This document shows positions 28,392-37,997 of a stretch of 64,000 nucleotides of DNA, piece by piece. The notes beneath the pieces are model-generated. The model was given only the letters and a program-made list of their open reading frames with translations, ran no database searches and was not told the DNA's origin. The DNA comes from Paulinella micropora (taxonomy: Eukaryota; Cercozoa; Imbricatea; Euglyphida; Paulinellidae). The first letter of the stretch is position 1. Each line of letters opens with the position of its first letter. The stretch is taken from positions 31,001 to 95,000 of the forward strand of contig WBZZ01003287.1 in NCBI GenBank assembly GCA_019918135.1, read 5' to 3'. The position numbers and the translations under genes were made by a program.

Positions 28392-31300
28392 ATGTCGCAA
28401 TATAAATCCTTACTCTGCTTGTCTGAAATCGCTACAGATAGCCTTTCAATCGCCAACCTTGACCTTACCAATACAAATATTATAGGCCTTAACACAGACA
28501 GAGTGCCTGAAGATGCCGACCCTATAAACCTTCACTACACAGAACAACGAGTTTCAAATAATGTGGATGTCTATGCTTCAACTCAACACAGAATAAATAA
28601 AATAAACCCGCACGAGACAAAGTTATCAAATCTAACTGATACAACAATAACTACAGCATCAGCAGGCCAATATTTAACTTACGGCTCAGACAACAAATGG
28701 AAGAATACGACAATACCAGACTACTTATTGAAATCAGGCGGGACAATGATAGGCAATGTAACGATGGGGATTGGTAAAGAAATTATCACTATATATATAC
28801 CTACATGGACGAGTAATACCACATACACGGGAACTGCTGACACTGATTGGTCTATTGGTTGGTCAAGCGAACATGCTTCTTACAGAGCATTCAAAGCATT
28901 TGATTCTACAAAGGCAACAACTTCAAGTGATATTTGGATTTGTTATGCAGTTCCAGAAAGATACGAAAAAACAGGAGACAAAAAAGCAATAGCGGATGTA
29001 GCATACAGAACTTTAAATGTAGATGGCACGAGTTTCTTAGATGGTGAATATTTGCAAATTAAGCATACCACTAAAGAACTATGTTTTACATCTTTTAAAC
29101 TTTATACTAGAAAAACTTTCTGGACAGAGGCACCTAAAATGTTTAAAATACTAGGAAGCAATGACGAAGTGAATTGGACGACAATATACACAGAGCCTAC
29201 AGCCATTACCGATTGGAGCAGTTCTAAATTTTATATAGACAGAGCAGTTTTATCAGGCTACTACAACATTCACCGCCTTGTTATAACAGAGACTTTGTCA
29301 AATAATGGCGTTGCGGTTGTAGGATACTGGGAGCCTGTGTTGGAAATAGAAATTCAAACTACTATAAAAATATACCAAACCCCATCGTAGCGAATGATGC
29401 CGTTAATAAAACATATGTAGATTCCTTTTATCTTCCATTAGCAGGCGGGATGATGAAAGGTTCAATAAACATGGGTAATCAAAACATAACGGGAGTAAAT
29501 TTATTAAATACAAAAAATGTTGATAAGTGGATAACGGAACACGGCGCCAACAATGCGAAAGTATCGGCGAGTCGTAGTATTGATACACACAGCGATGTGG
29601 TCATAACCGCACCAATAGCCACTAATAGCCATCTAACATATAATTCAATAAACTGGGTAAATAAAACATTTCCGATAAATGTTGATGAATTCGGTAATAT
29701 TAATATGGGAGGGAATTTCAATATAACAGGAGTTAATTTACTAAATACCAAAGATGTTGATGAATGGATATTTGAGCATAATGATAATAATGATAAAGTG
29801 TCAGCAGGTGGAAGTATAGACTCACGTAGCGATGTGACATAACAGGCTTCCCATCAGATAACCAACTGCTTATTTACAGCACAGGCCAATGGAGAAACAC
29901 GGCTTCACCATTTCTGAGATTAGACGGCTCCGTCAGTATGACTGGAGGACTAAATATGGGTGGTTATGCTGTTTCAGGGGCTTCTACATATAATGGAATT
30001 AATCTCACTACTCTTGCAGTTGATGTTCTGTGGATAAACTAACAGGAGACCAAACCATAGGAGGAATTAAATCATTTAGCAATATAATAAATGCGAGTGC
30101 GGGGATTGATATGAAAACCAAAGCATGACAAATGTTAATTTGGTTGATGGTGTGGATGTTTCTGGTCTTGATAGTTCCGTGGTTAAATTAACAGGAGACC
30201 AAATAATAGCAGGAAATAAAAAATTTACATCAGTTTTAGAAGTAAGTGGTTCGTCCAATCCTACTTCTTTTGATGGTATTGGCATAGCCTTCGATGCAAA
30301 AATAGGAATGATTGCAGCACAGAAATCAGCAACAGCGACTATTATCCGATACAAATAACTGGTTCGTACGTAGAGTTATATTCAGGCGATACTTTAATTA
30401 TGACCGCATCTGAAATAACATTAAGTATGAACAGCAAAAAAATAACAAACTTAGCTGACCCTTCCGCTTCAACAGATGGAGGAAATAAAAGTTATGTAGA
30501 TACAAAAGACGTGCAAAATGTGAAACTAGCAGGAAACCAAACCATAGCAGGAATCAAGACATATAGCAGTGGTGTTGAAATAACTGAAAATTCAATAAAT
30601 TCAACAACAAAGGGAGCATTCATCGTTTTCAATTCTACCAGTAATATCGTGTCAATTGCTAGTTTGGATATGAAAACAAATACGTATTACAACTTTGAAA
30701 TTTCTGCGAAAAAAATAAGTTTTATAATTGATGGGATAATTGTTTTGTGGTTTAATGCTACTGGCTTAGATTGTAATAGCAGTAGGATTGTTAATCTAGG
30801 AGCACCACAAAATGCGAATGAAGCGGTAAATAGGCAATATCTGGATGACAATTGTGTAAAACTAACAGGAGACCAAACAATAACAGGAATTAAAACATTC
30901 AATGGGACGAGCACTGCGATAAGATATCTAACTTTAACGAACGATGCCGATTTCGGAAATCGCGATGTCAAAAACTGTGGAAATATTACATTGGATGGTT
31001 TTCGCATATTATGCCAAAGTGGAGGGAATATATTCTTTTCAGAGGCGGCGGGTGATTATCATTATTTCTTATCTACTCTAAATACTGATTCAAGTGGAAC
31101 CGCAAACCAAAGAGGATATGTATTTACAAATGTAGCATTCGATGGAATTAAAGGTGTGGGTCTTTATATTTCACAACTTTCAGATACCAAATCTGTTTTA
31201 TCTGACATTGTCCGTTTTAACAATGCTGGCGGTATGCAGTTTTATGGTGCCTTAGATATGAATTTAAACAACATAACAAGTGTTGGAACAATTACTTCAA

Positions 31301-32142
31301 CAGCGGGAATAACAACAACTACACTATCAGCAAATGCGGATATAACATACACGGGTGTGCTAACGACCACAACATTAACCAGTGGAGCAAAGATAGGAAT
31401 TCAAGGAGAAACAGACGGGACAAATGCGAGAGGAATATTTATGCGGGAGACAGCAAATACAGACTGGGGTATTTATATGTCTCAATCTGGAGGAACTAAA
31501 TCATTATGTGGAACAGCACCAGCACCAGCAGGTGGTGTTGGCGCAGGAATAACTGGTCATGCTATAAGATTTAGAGTTGCTAGTGCTTCAATGAATGGTT
31601 TTATATGGGAAAATAATGTGAACTGCTTTAATGTCTTTGAGAGGGAGCGATGGGCAATTATGGGTATTGACTGGTCCAGTTCAAACATCAGACAGGAGAA
31701 AAAAAGAAGATATAAAAGAGTGTTTAGGCTTAGATTTTATTAATAAGTTAAATCCAGTCTGCTATCGTATGATTGATGATACAAGAAACAGAAAGCGGGT
31801 TTGATAGCACAAGAGGTAGAAAAAGTATTAACGGAAATTGATATGTTAGATTTCGCTGGATTTTCAAAAGGAAAAATTATGGTTCCGTGTCCATTACAAA
31901 GAAAAGAATATGAATTGAAAGGGATATGTATTAATCCAGAAGATGTTAAATGTGTTAATAGTGGTGATGTCGGTTATGGTATAGGTTATTCAGAGTTTAT
32001 CGCACCATTAATTAAAGCCTTTCAACAATTATCCACACAGGTAGTTAATCTAGAAAAAGAAAATAAAATTCTTATGAGTATTATAGAAGACCTGTCAAAT
32101 CAACTAGCGGAAATACGAGTAGAAATATTTGGTGTTTCATAA
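28392..32142 (+). pseudogene. tail-fibre-like protein with C-terminal peptidase S74 chaperone domain, several frameshifts
   Basis: The open parts are 28392-29390, 29450-29842, 30125-30358, 30400-31743 and 31801-32142, in changing frames, once about 1,200 codons. Repeats typical of phage fibres recur: KLTGDQIIAGNKKFTS, KLAGNQTIAGIKTYSS, KLTGDQTITGIKTFNG, and NMGNQNITGVNLLNTK twice. The middle of the first part resembles a carbohydrate-binding jelly-roll (TFWTEAPKMFKILGSND). The end, LDFINKLNPVCYRMIDDT followed after a one-base shift by LIAQEVEKVLTEID, is the S74 intramolecular chaperone of endosialidase-type fibres, which trimerises the fibre and then cleaves itself off. It probably served host attachment. 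A palindrome GGTGTTTCATAAAACACC spans the stop. Confidence 0.75.
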
Positions 32143-32152
32143 AACACCTAAC

Positions 32153-32174
32153 TGATTATCGCAAGCGATAATCA
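32153..32174 (+). promoter_or_regulatory. hairpin upstream of the ATG at 32187
   Basis: TGATTATCGC pairs with GCGATAATCA around a two-base turn, 12 bases before the start codon. Confidence 0.6.
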
Positions 32175-32186
32175 AGGTATTTGGAA

Positions 32187-32612
32187 ATGACGGAGGAACA
32201 TTCGCAGCCACATCAAACCATAACCCTTTATAGCGGGAAAAAACATTCACATTTTCTTGATAGCGAACTTACACTTACACCAGAATTGAAACATAGAGTT
32301 TTGGATGTTGAGATAAAAAAAGAAGAAAAAAGAATAGAAAATGATTTTGAACATAGTTGGAATTGTTGTTTAAGCCGACAGCCTACTGATAGCCGATTGA
32401 TTAAATATCTTTTTCAAATGGTTATAATAGCATCAATCATAATTATTTGTCTTATAAAACTAGCAAAGCACCATTTACACTGCGACCAAGCGAATATTTA
32501 TGTCGGCTTAGTGAGTTTATGTGTCAGGATAATGCTTCCTTCCCCAAGCGGTGGGAAAAAAATGATATTTGAGATATTTTGTTCTGACTGCCGTCATCAC
32601 AAAACATCGTAA
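32187..32612 (+). CDS. conserved single-pass membrane protein of polinton-like viruses
   Basis: The 141-residue product is intact. It has a hydrophilic N-terminus (TEEHSQPHQTITLYSGKK), then CCLSRQPTDSRLIKYLFQMV leading into a strong membrane helix (IIASIIIICLIKLA). Next comes HLHCDQANIYVGLVSLCVRI, with a possible second hydrophobic stretch, and a short end containing PSPSGGKK. The pattern D-R-x(3)-F-Q-hydrophobic-C-x-Y-x-L-x-PSP is one I associate with a small membrane protein of virophages and polinton-like viruses. It is probably embedded in an internal membrane or used in entry or egress. Its function is not established. Confidence 0.55.
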   Translation: MTEEHSQPHQTITLYSGKKHSHFLDSELTLTPELKHRVLDVEIKKEEKRIENDFEHSWNCCLSRQPTDSRLIKYLFQMVIIASIIIICLIKLAKHHLHCDQANIYVGLVSLCVRIMLPSPSGGKKMIFEIFCSDCRHHKTS

Positions 32613-32632
32613 GGCATTAAAGTTTAAAAAAC

Positions 32633-32695
32633 GATGTTTGACAATAAACGAGAAATCTGGCGATTAGCTAGATAAAAGTGAAATTGTCAAACATC
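32633..32695. promoter_or_regulatory. large cruciform element
   Basis: The outer arms are GATGTTTGACAAT and ATTGTCAAACATC (fully paired), with inner ATCTGGC...GCTAGAT. It lies between convergent genes and overlaps the last codons of the minus-strand one. Confidence 0.7.
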
Positions 32696-32920
32696 ACCAC
32701 ATCCTTGTATTGTTGTTTTATATAATTTAGTATTACTGAGTAAAATTAATGGTATAGCATCTTCAATGCTTCGGCAGTCATTGTTGCCGTTGTTGATAAA
32801 CACACACGGGAAACCAAGCTCGCACGCAACTTCTCTCTCGTCGTAAAATCTGGTAATAACGAAGAAATTACAAACAGAACGGGTAAGAGCACTAACTGCG
32901 AATAATAATATTAATAACAT
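32687..32920 (-). CDS. small secreted-like Cys-containing protein, 77 aa
   Basis: The ATG at 32920 directly abuts a hairpin, as at other genes of the element, which supports this frame. The product starts with a signal-peptide-like MLLILLFAVSALTRSVC, then VITRFYDEREVACELGFPC and several cysteines. No family is recognised. It is divergent from the gene at 32991. Confidence 0.4.
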   Translation of the reverse strand: MLLILLFAVSALTRSVCNFFVITRFYDEREVACELGFPCVFINNGNNDCRSIEDAIPLILLSNTKLYKTTIQGCGDV

Positions 32921-32942
32921 AGAAAGATTAAAAAAATCTTTC
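32921..32942 (-). promoter_or_regulatory. hairpin directly upstream of the ATG at 32920
   Basis: GAAAGATT pairs with AATCTTTC. It touches the start codon on the minus strand. Confidence 0.55.
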
Positions 32943-32962
32943 AGCAAATATAGATTTTTTGT

Positions 32963-32985
32963 GAAACTTTTTTTTAAAAAGTTTC
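32963..32985 (+). promoter_or_regulatory. hairpin directly upstream of the ATG at 32991
   Basis: GAAACTTTTT pairs with AAAAAGTTTC. It is the same arm pair as 27209-27230. Confidence 0.6.
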
Positions 32986-32990
32986 ATACT

Positions 32991-33352
32991 ATGCCGGAAT
33001 TTAAATACCAAATAATTGTTTTTCTTTCGAATGATTTTAAAGCAGGAGAAAAATCATTTACAAAGAATATTCAATTATCTTTTACTCCGCTAAGAATGAA
33101 TGTAAAATATATTCATTATATCAAGGATGGAGCAGAGGCAGAAATGAAAATTCTACACATGGATCGCATTGGTATTATTGGAACATTCACAGATAGTGAT
33201 TTCCTAACAAGGTAGGTGTCGGTTTCAATCTAGGTATCGTAGGGTGGACGGATGGTAATTACACATTTAATATTATTAAATATGATAAAAACACAACCTT
33301 TGCTTTGGATTTAGAAGGCAGGCTTGTTGTATGCTTAGAATTCCTAGGGTAG
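32991..33352 (+). pseudogene. hypothetical PLV protein with a frameshift
   Basis: The first frame (MPEFKYQIIVFLSNDFKAG...) stops at 33215 after SDFLTR. One base over, the sequence continues as VGVGFNLGIVGWTDGNYTF and ends EGRLVVCLEFLG with TAG at 33350-33352. The product would be about 120 residues, beta-rich in appearance. No family is recognised. The start follows a hairpin by five bases. Confidence 0.5.
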
Positions 33353-33403
33353 GTGAAACCTACCCAGAATGTTGCGGATAAATCCGCAACGAATTCTTAG
33401 GGT

Positions 33404-33555
33404 GATATTTATCAACTTCACTTTCATTCAATGTTGAATTTTAAATGAAAATTCAACATAACGCTCATTCTCGTTTGTTTGGAGGTGTTGTTTTTAACAA
33501 CTTCTACCATACCCCCGCGGGTTTGGAAAGGGGTATAGCCCCTTCCATAAACATC
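33404..33555. promoter_or_regulatory. cruciform element with an internal ~75-bp insertion
   Basis: The left arm is GATATTTATCAAC and the inner palindrome ATGTTGAATTTT...AAAATTCAACAT. The right arm GTTGATAAACATC is split after GTTTGTT by a segment from about 33480 to 33545 that contains CCCCGCGGGTTTGG. Confidence 0.55.
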
Positions 33556-33591
33556 GAAAACAGATTTATTTTAAAACAATAAATAAAAAAC

Positions 33592-33654
33592 GATGTTTTA
33601 GAATAAGCGAGAAATCTGGCGATTAGCCAGATAGAAGCGCAATTCTAAAATATC
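33592..33654. promoter_or_regulatory. large cruciform element (GATG...TATC type)
   Basis: The outer arms are GATGTTTTAGAAT and ATTCTAAAATATC, with inner ATCTGGC-GATTA-GCCAGAT. Extra copies of the right arm follow to 33690. Confidence 0.75.
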
Positions 33655-33788
33655 CCGCAATTCTAAAATATCACGCAAGTCTAAAATATCATCCGCAACG
33701 AATTCTTAGGGGTCATTTTAATTCCTATTTTTTTTAAATATGTAAATAAATATACGAAAATTTTGAAAGTTTCACTAAATCCGTGGAA

Positions 33789-34118
33789 ATGTCGGAAGAA
33801 TATGCTATATGTGTCGGATGTAAATCACAAAAACTAATATCTCATTTTCTTAATGAAAAAGGAAAGAGATTAAAAACCTGTGATGTATGTAGGATTAGAA
33901 AGGCAAAAAAGAAAGTAGTATTAGAAAATGAGGAAGATGATGAGGAGCATGAGGAGGAGGTTCAAGTACCGACTACATCGGTAGATGTACCGCCTACATC
34001 GGTAGATATACCGCAACAGAAAACATCAAAGAAGATAAGACGAATGATTGTTCGTCCTGATGTAATCTTAAAAAGAAAAAATCTCACTAAAATATACAGA
34101 GCAAATGGAAAAAATTAA
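33789..34118 (+). CDS. small zinc-ribbon protein
   Basis: The 109-residue product has CVGCKSQKLISHFLNEKGKR then KTCDVCRIRKAKKK, a four-cysteine zinc ribbon (CxxC...CxxC) common in small polinton-like virus and giant-virus proteins, where the form CxxC-(S/D)xF-KTCxxCR recurs. An acidic linker (EEDDEEHEEE) and a TTSVDVPP/PTSVDIP duplication follow, then a basic end. It probably binds DNA or acts in transcription. The ATG at 33783 is an alternative start. The frame is intact. Confidence 0.55.
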   Translation: MSEEYAICVGCKSQKLISHFLNEKGKRLKTCDVCRIRKAKKKVVLENEEDDEEHEEEVQVPTTSVDVPPTSVDIPQQKTSKKIRRMIVRPDVILKRKNLTKIYRANGKN

Positions 34119-34122
34119 TAAT

Positions 34123-34209
34123 GATATTTATCAACTTCACTTACATTCAATGTTGAATTTTAAATGAAAAATTCAACATAACGCTCATTCTCGTTTGTTG
34201 ATAAACATC
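34123..34209. promoter_or_regulatory. large cruciform element (GATA...CATC type)
   Basis: The outer arms are GATATTTATCAAC and GTTGATAAACATC, with an inner palindrome on ATGTTGAATTT/AAATTCAACAT. It directly follows the stop of the zinc-ribbon gene. Confidence 0.75.
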
Positions 34210-34244
34210 GAAAACCGATTTATTTTAAACAATAAAGAAAAAAC

Positions 34245-34306
34245 GATGTTTTAGAATAAGAGAGATATCTGACGATCAGTCAGATTGAGCGGAATTCTAA
34301 AATATC
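34245..34306 (+). promoter_or_regulatory. large cruciform directly abutting the ATPase start codon
   Basis: The outer arms are GATGTTTTAGAAT and ATTCTAAAATATC, with inner ATCTGAC-GATCA-GTCAGAT. The ATG is the next base at 34307. Confidence 0.75.
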
Positions 34307-35095
34307 ATGGAAAAAATTAATAATGACCAAGTTAGACCAGTCAAGCAAAACGGAGATGGCGACAAGCTGGCTAAAGGATATAAGTTATTTGACGAGCCGT
34401 ATGCCAATATTTTTCTTCTCGCTCGCAAGAAGGGTGGCAAGACGACCGCACTGTTTGAAATCCTGAAACGAACGACCGACAAAACGACCCGTATTGTTAT
34501 TATTGCCAGCAAAATACACAAAGACCACATCTACAAAGAAATGGTTAAGCACTTCAAGAAAAAGGGAAACCCAATGGCGATATACACATATTTGAAAACG
34601 GACGGATACAGTGTGATTGATTACGAGTTAGACAAGCTCAATAAACCAGACGAGGAGCAAAAAGAAGGACCGAAGCCGAAGTTTTTATATTTTGGAAAAG
34701 AAGAAAAGAAAAAACAAATGGCGGAGAGACCGAGCAAATATCAAACTCCTGAGGTTGTGTTCGTGTTGGACGACCTTGGAAGCGTGTTGAGGGATAAGTC
34801 TGTGAGCGACCTGTTGAAAAAAAATAGAAACTACAAGTCAAAGGTGATTATGAGTTCTCAGTATTTGAACGATTTGAAGCCTGAGACGATTAAACAATCA
34901 GACTACCTTCTTATTTTTCCAGGACAGAGTGTGGATAAAATTGAACTCGTGTATAAGCATTTAGGCCTCGGCTACGACCTTGAATACTTCATTGCAAAAT
35001 ATCACGAGGCTACCAAGGAACGGTTTAACTTTTTGTATGTGGATGCGGTATCGGATGAACTGAGGCAAAATTTCAATAAGCGATTCGTTGGGTAG
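34307..35095 (+). CDS. FtsK/HerA-type genome-packaging ATPase
   Basis: The 262-residue product is intact. The Walker A motif is LLARKKGGKTTALFEIL (about residues 36-52) and the Walker B motif is VVFVLDDLGS (about 150-159). VIMSSQYLNDLKPETI fits the sensor segment after Walker B (S/T-Q motif). Length and order suit the A32/FtsK-HerA packaging ATPases of polintons, virophages and polinton-like viruses, which drive genome entry into preformed capsids. The start directly follows a cruciform. It lies in the usual morphogenesis cluster with the pX-like, penton and capsid genes. It is one of the few undamaged genes here. Confidence 0.88.
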   Translation: MEKINNDQVRPVKQNGDGDKLAKGYKLFDEPYANIFLLARKKGGKTTALFEILKRTTDKTTRIVIIASKIHKDHIYKEMVKHFKKKGNPMAIYTYLKTDGYSVIDYELDKLNKPDEEQKEGPKPKFLYFGKEEKKKQMAERPSKYQTPEVVFVLDDLGSVLRDKSVSDLLKKNRNYKSKVIMSSQYLNDLKPETIKQSDYLLIFPGQSVDKIELVYKHLGLGYDLEYFIAKYHEATKERFNFLYVDAVSDELRQNFNKRFVG

Positions 35096-35177
35096 TAATA
35101 GCAGCAGGCTTTGCCCAACAATATTTGAAAAATCATTTTTGTAATTTTATTATTTTTTTTTCAGAACTATATAGATA

Positions 35178-35207
35178 CACCTTCATCTACGACCGAAGTT
35201 GTAGGTG
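35178..35207 (+). promoter_or_regulatory. imperfect hairpin upstream of the ATG at 35209
   Basis: CACCTTCATCTAC partly pairs with GTTGTAGGTG. It ends one base before the start codon. Confidence 0.45.
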
Positions 35208-35208
35208 A

Positions 35209-35583
35209 ATGCCAACATCGCCAGTTATTATCAGTAGTCCATCAGGTTATAACATCGGATACAATCCTTCACCAGTCAGTATGCCACAGAAAGGAGGAAA
35301 GAAGAAAGGAAAAAAGAAACACAAGCAGAGCGTTGTGACGGGGCGAAGCCACTCACAAACAGGTGGGAAAGTAAATTGGAAGAAAGCCGGACAAGCGATA
35401 TTGGATGCTAATAGGTTTATCAAGAAGAATCAATTGATTTCAAAGGGCGCTACTTTTCTTAGCGATGTCGGAGTGCCTTATGCCGATCGTGCAGCGAGGG
35501 CGGCGGCGAAACAGGGATACGGGAAGCAACGAGGAGGAGCAGTCAAGTTTGGTAGACACACCAACCAGGAAATCTTATATTAA
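35209..35583 (+). CDS. basic virion core (pX-like) protein
   Basis: The 124-residue product has a short N-terminus, a very basic segment (KGGKKKGKKKHKQ), then VNWKKAGQAILDANRFIKK and a Gly-rich basic end (AAKQGYGKQRGG). This layout, a hydrophobic helix followed by GYGxxRGG, matches the small basic pX-type protein found between the ATPase and the minor capsid genes of many polinton-like viruses. It may coat DNA or interact with membrane. The assignment rests on layout and position. The frame is intact. Confidence 0.5.
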   Translation: MPTSPVIISSPSGYNIGYNPSPVSMPQKGGKKKGKKKHKQSVVTGRSHSQTGGKVNWKKAGQAILDANRFIKKNQLISKGATFLSDVGVPYADRAARAAAKQGYGKQRGGAVKFGRHTNQEILY

Positions 35584-35610
35584 TTTTTTTTTTCGCTAAC
35601 ATATACTATC

Positions 35611-35637
35611 TTTGTTTTTGACTTCTTCAAAAACAAA
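35611..35637 (+). promoter_or_regulatory. hairpin upstream of the ATG at 35642
   Basis: TTTGTTTTTGA pairs with TCAAAAACAAA around loop CTTCT. Confidence 0.6.
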
Positions 35638-35641
35638 AACA

Positions 35642-36861
35642 ATGGTTGTAAAAAAACCAAAGAAGAAACCTAAGCAAAGACCGCCGAGGATATACAAAAC
35701 CAAAGATGGCAGACCATATATTAAAGTGAAAGGCAAACGAGCATATCTCAACTTTGGAAAGAAAACAAATGACCTTTCCACACTTCAAATCGTTAAACTG
35801 TTTTTGAAATATATGGGGAAGACGAAAGGAACCACTACTACAAAACGAAAAGCCCGCGAGAAAGTGGTTGTATCCGACTTCAATCGTCTTGAACACGAGA
35901 ACCGCAACCAGATACAAGACAACTTACAAAAAAAATATGATTTGATGCACGACGCGGAAGAAAAGGAAAAGAAGAAAAGGGATGAGATAGAAGAGGAGAA
36001 GAAAAGGCTAGAAAGAAAAATCCAAGCCGATGCTAAGGAACTAAATGAAATAATGGATAGGGAACATAAAAAACAAATGGCGGAGATTAATGAAAGACAG
36101 GAACAAAAAGACAGAGAACTAAGAAGGGAGCAAAAACTCATTCAGGAACTAAGACAGAACAACGAAATAGACAGAGTTTATTGACGGCTCCAGTAGCACC
36201 GCCGATTATAGCGAAACCAAAAAATAAACCAAATAAAACCGCAACTACATCTTCCCCAAAAATAACTGATATAACTGATAAAGTAAATAAACAAGCAAAA
36301 GATTTGGAAGAAGAAAAGAGACGAAGAATTATTGATGAAATGTTCTCTGAGAAAATGAGAAAAAAACGTGTCAAAAATGAAAAATCATATAATAATAAAC
36401 CACCTTCAAAAGGCAGGCAAAAAAATATCCCTATCATAAAAAACAAAGGTTTAAACGACTACGCCACTAGTTTAAAGATATGGTTATACACACAAAAAAT
36501 CACTGAAAACATATCATCAGCAGAGGATGGATGGGATAAACTAGAACGACTTACAACAAAAATGATTGCTAAAACTGTGTATGACCCTTTAGCACTTTAC
36601 GAGCCAACGGAAGAATTTCAACAACAAATGAAACAACTAGTAAATAAAAATATTCCAGATAGTTATTTATTAATGAAGGTTAATCAAGTAAAAAATCGAT
36701 CAAACACCTCAGACACGTGTGGTTGGCATAGTATGAGGTTTTTAATGGAGCGGGCGAAAGGCAACAGGTTTAAGTTTGCTAGTGGCTTCACAGATTTGAA
36801 AGAAGATGAAGCGGAGAAATTAAAATCACAGCACGGATATGGTTTTGACACCTTTTTATGA
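35642..36861 (+). pseudogene. virion-associated coiled-coil protein with C-terminal DTCGWHS motif, one frameshift
   Basis: The first frame has a basic N-terminus (KKPKKKPKQRPPRIYK), a short folded part (GRPYIKVKGKRAYLNFGKK) and a long coiled coil to 36184. Coding continues one base over near 36178 as a basic, proline-rich linker and ends in a folded region with NTSDTCGWHSMRFLMERAKG. The Cys-Gly in that motif resembles the nucleophile region of adenain/Ulp1-like proteases, which polintons encode. However, no upstream catalytic His was found, so protease activity is doubtful. It may instead be a structural protein in the capsid gene cluster. The combined length is about 406 codons. Confidence 0.55.
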
Positions 36862-36879
36862 GCATTGCTTTCATTCGCT

Positions 36880-36953
36880 GATATTTATCAACTACACTCT
36901 CATTCAATGTTGAATTTTAAATGAAAAACTCAACATAACGCATGATAAACATC
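36880..36953. promoter_or_regulatory. large cruciform element (GATA...CATC type)
   Basis: The left arm GATATTTATCAAC meets a truncated right arm TGATAAACATC, around ATGTTGAATTTT/AAAACTCAACAT. It follows the stop at 36861. Confidence 0.7.
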
Positions 36954-37010
36954 ATGAAAAACAAAAAATAAAATTTAATAGATTAAATATTTTTTCAATA
37001 AGGAAAAAAC

Positions 37011-37070
37011 GATGTTTTAGAATAAGCGGTATATCTGACGATGTCAGATTGAGCGCAATTCTAAAATATC
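37011..37070 (+). promoter_or_regulatory. large cruciform directly abutting the penton start codon
   Basis: The outer arms are GATGTTTTAGAAT and ATTCTAAAATATC, with inner ATCTGAC-GAT-GTCAGAT. The ATG follows at 37071. Confidence 0.75.
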
Positions 37071-37869
37071 ATGGAGTATAAGGGCGGGCGCAGTAGCAAT
37101 ATTTATTATGTCAATAGTAAAAACAGGATAAACGGCACGGATAGCGATTTTACTCACACAATTGATATGAAAGGGCTAGACAACCCAACTCATTGTAAAA
37201 TTCTTCATATCTATGTGCCGAAATCTTATTACTCTGTGGCCAGTCCGTACAATACTTTTACACTTAGCGAAGGAGGGTATGAGGCTTTGATTACGATACC
37301 TGAGGGAAATTACACAATGAATAACTTAAAAAATAAATTAGCAGAAATTTTAACAAGAGAAAATCCAAATGATTTTTCACATACGACCACAAGTAACAAT
37401 ACTAATATTGACCCCGAAGATGGTAAGTTATCATTTAATGTTGTTAATAATGGAGGTATTCAACCGAGGTTTATATTTGATGACGAAACTCGCATCCACG
37501 AAGTTATGGGGTTTGAAAGGAATACCACATATACCTTTTATAATAACTCTCTTAAGTCTCCACATGTCATAATTTTGACTGGCGAAAAAACATTGTATCT
37601 TCAATCAGACCTAGTTGGCAAAGGCGATAATCACGTATTACAGGAGATATATACAGCTAATCAATCCCGTTCGGCTCTGTTATCTACGATGGTTCAGGTG
37701 GTGAGTATGGAAGAGACTATCTACAAATTCAAGCAATGTGTATCGGTTCTATTTGACGGACGAAAACGACCAAGCCATTAACCTTAATGGGCTTGGCATT
37801 GTTATGACATTGTTGATTTACAGGGAAACGAATTATTTTAATTTATTTACATCATTTTTCAAAAGGTGA
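37071..37869 (+). pseudogene. penton-like minor capsid protein, two frameshifts near the 3' end
   Basis: The frame from 37071 begins SSNIYYVNSKNRINGTDSDF, followed by HCKILHIYVPKSYYSV and GNYTMNNLKNKLAEIL, the typical start of the single-jelly-roll penton protein of polinton-like viruses (a Y-x-N/D-S-x-N-R element, then Y-x-L/M-x-x-L). Near 37680 coding moves frame (FGSVIYDGSGGEYGRDYLQI) and near 37730 again (FYLTDENDQAINLNGLGIVM), ending with TGA at 37867-37869. These are the expected conserved C-terminal segments. It forms capsid vertices together with the major capsid protein just downstream. Confidence 0.7.
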
Positions 37870-37952
37870 GGTAGGGTAATTAATTTAGTTTTAGAATTAT
37901 TTATTTTTTCCATAAATATATTCTGGTGAATTAGTTAATTTACATCTACGTC

Positions 37953-37973
37953 GTTTTGGAAGTAGTCCAAAAC
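37953..37973 (+). promoter_or_regulatory. hairpin upstream of the major capsid gene
   Basis: GTTTTGGA pairs with TCCAAAAC around loop AGTAG. The same loop occurs in a hairpin within 40716-40836. Confidence 0.6.
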
Positions 37974-37997
37974 AACAAAACTTCAAAAAAAAACAAA

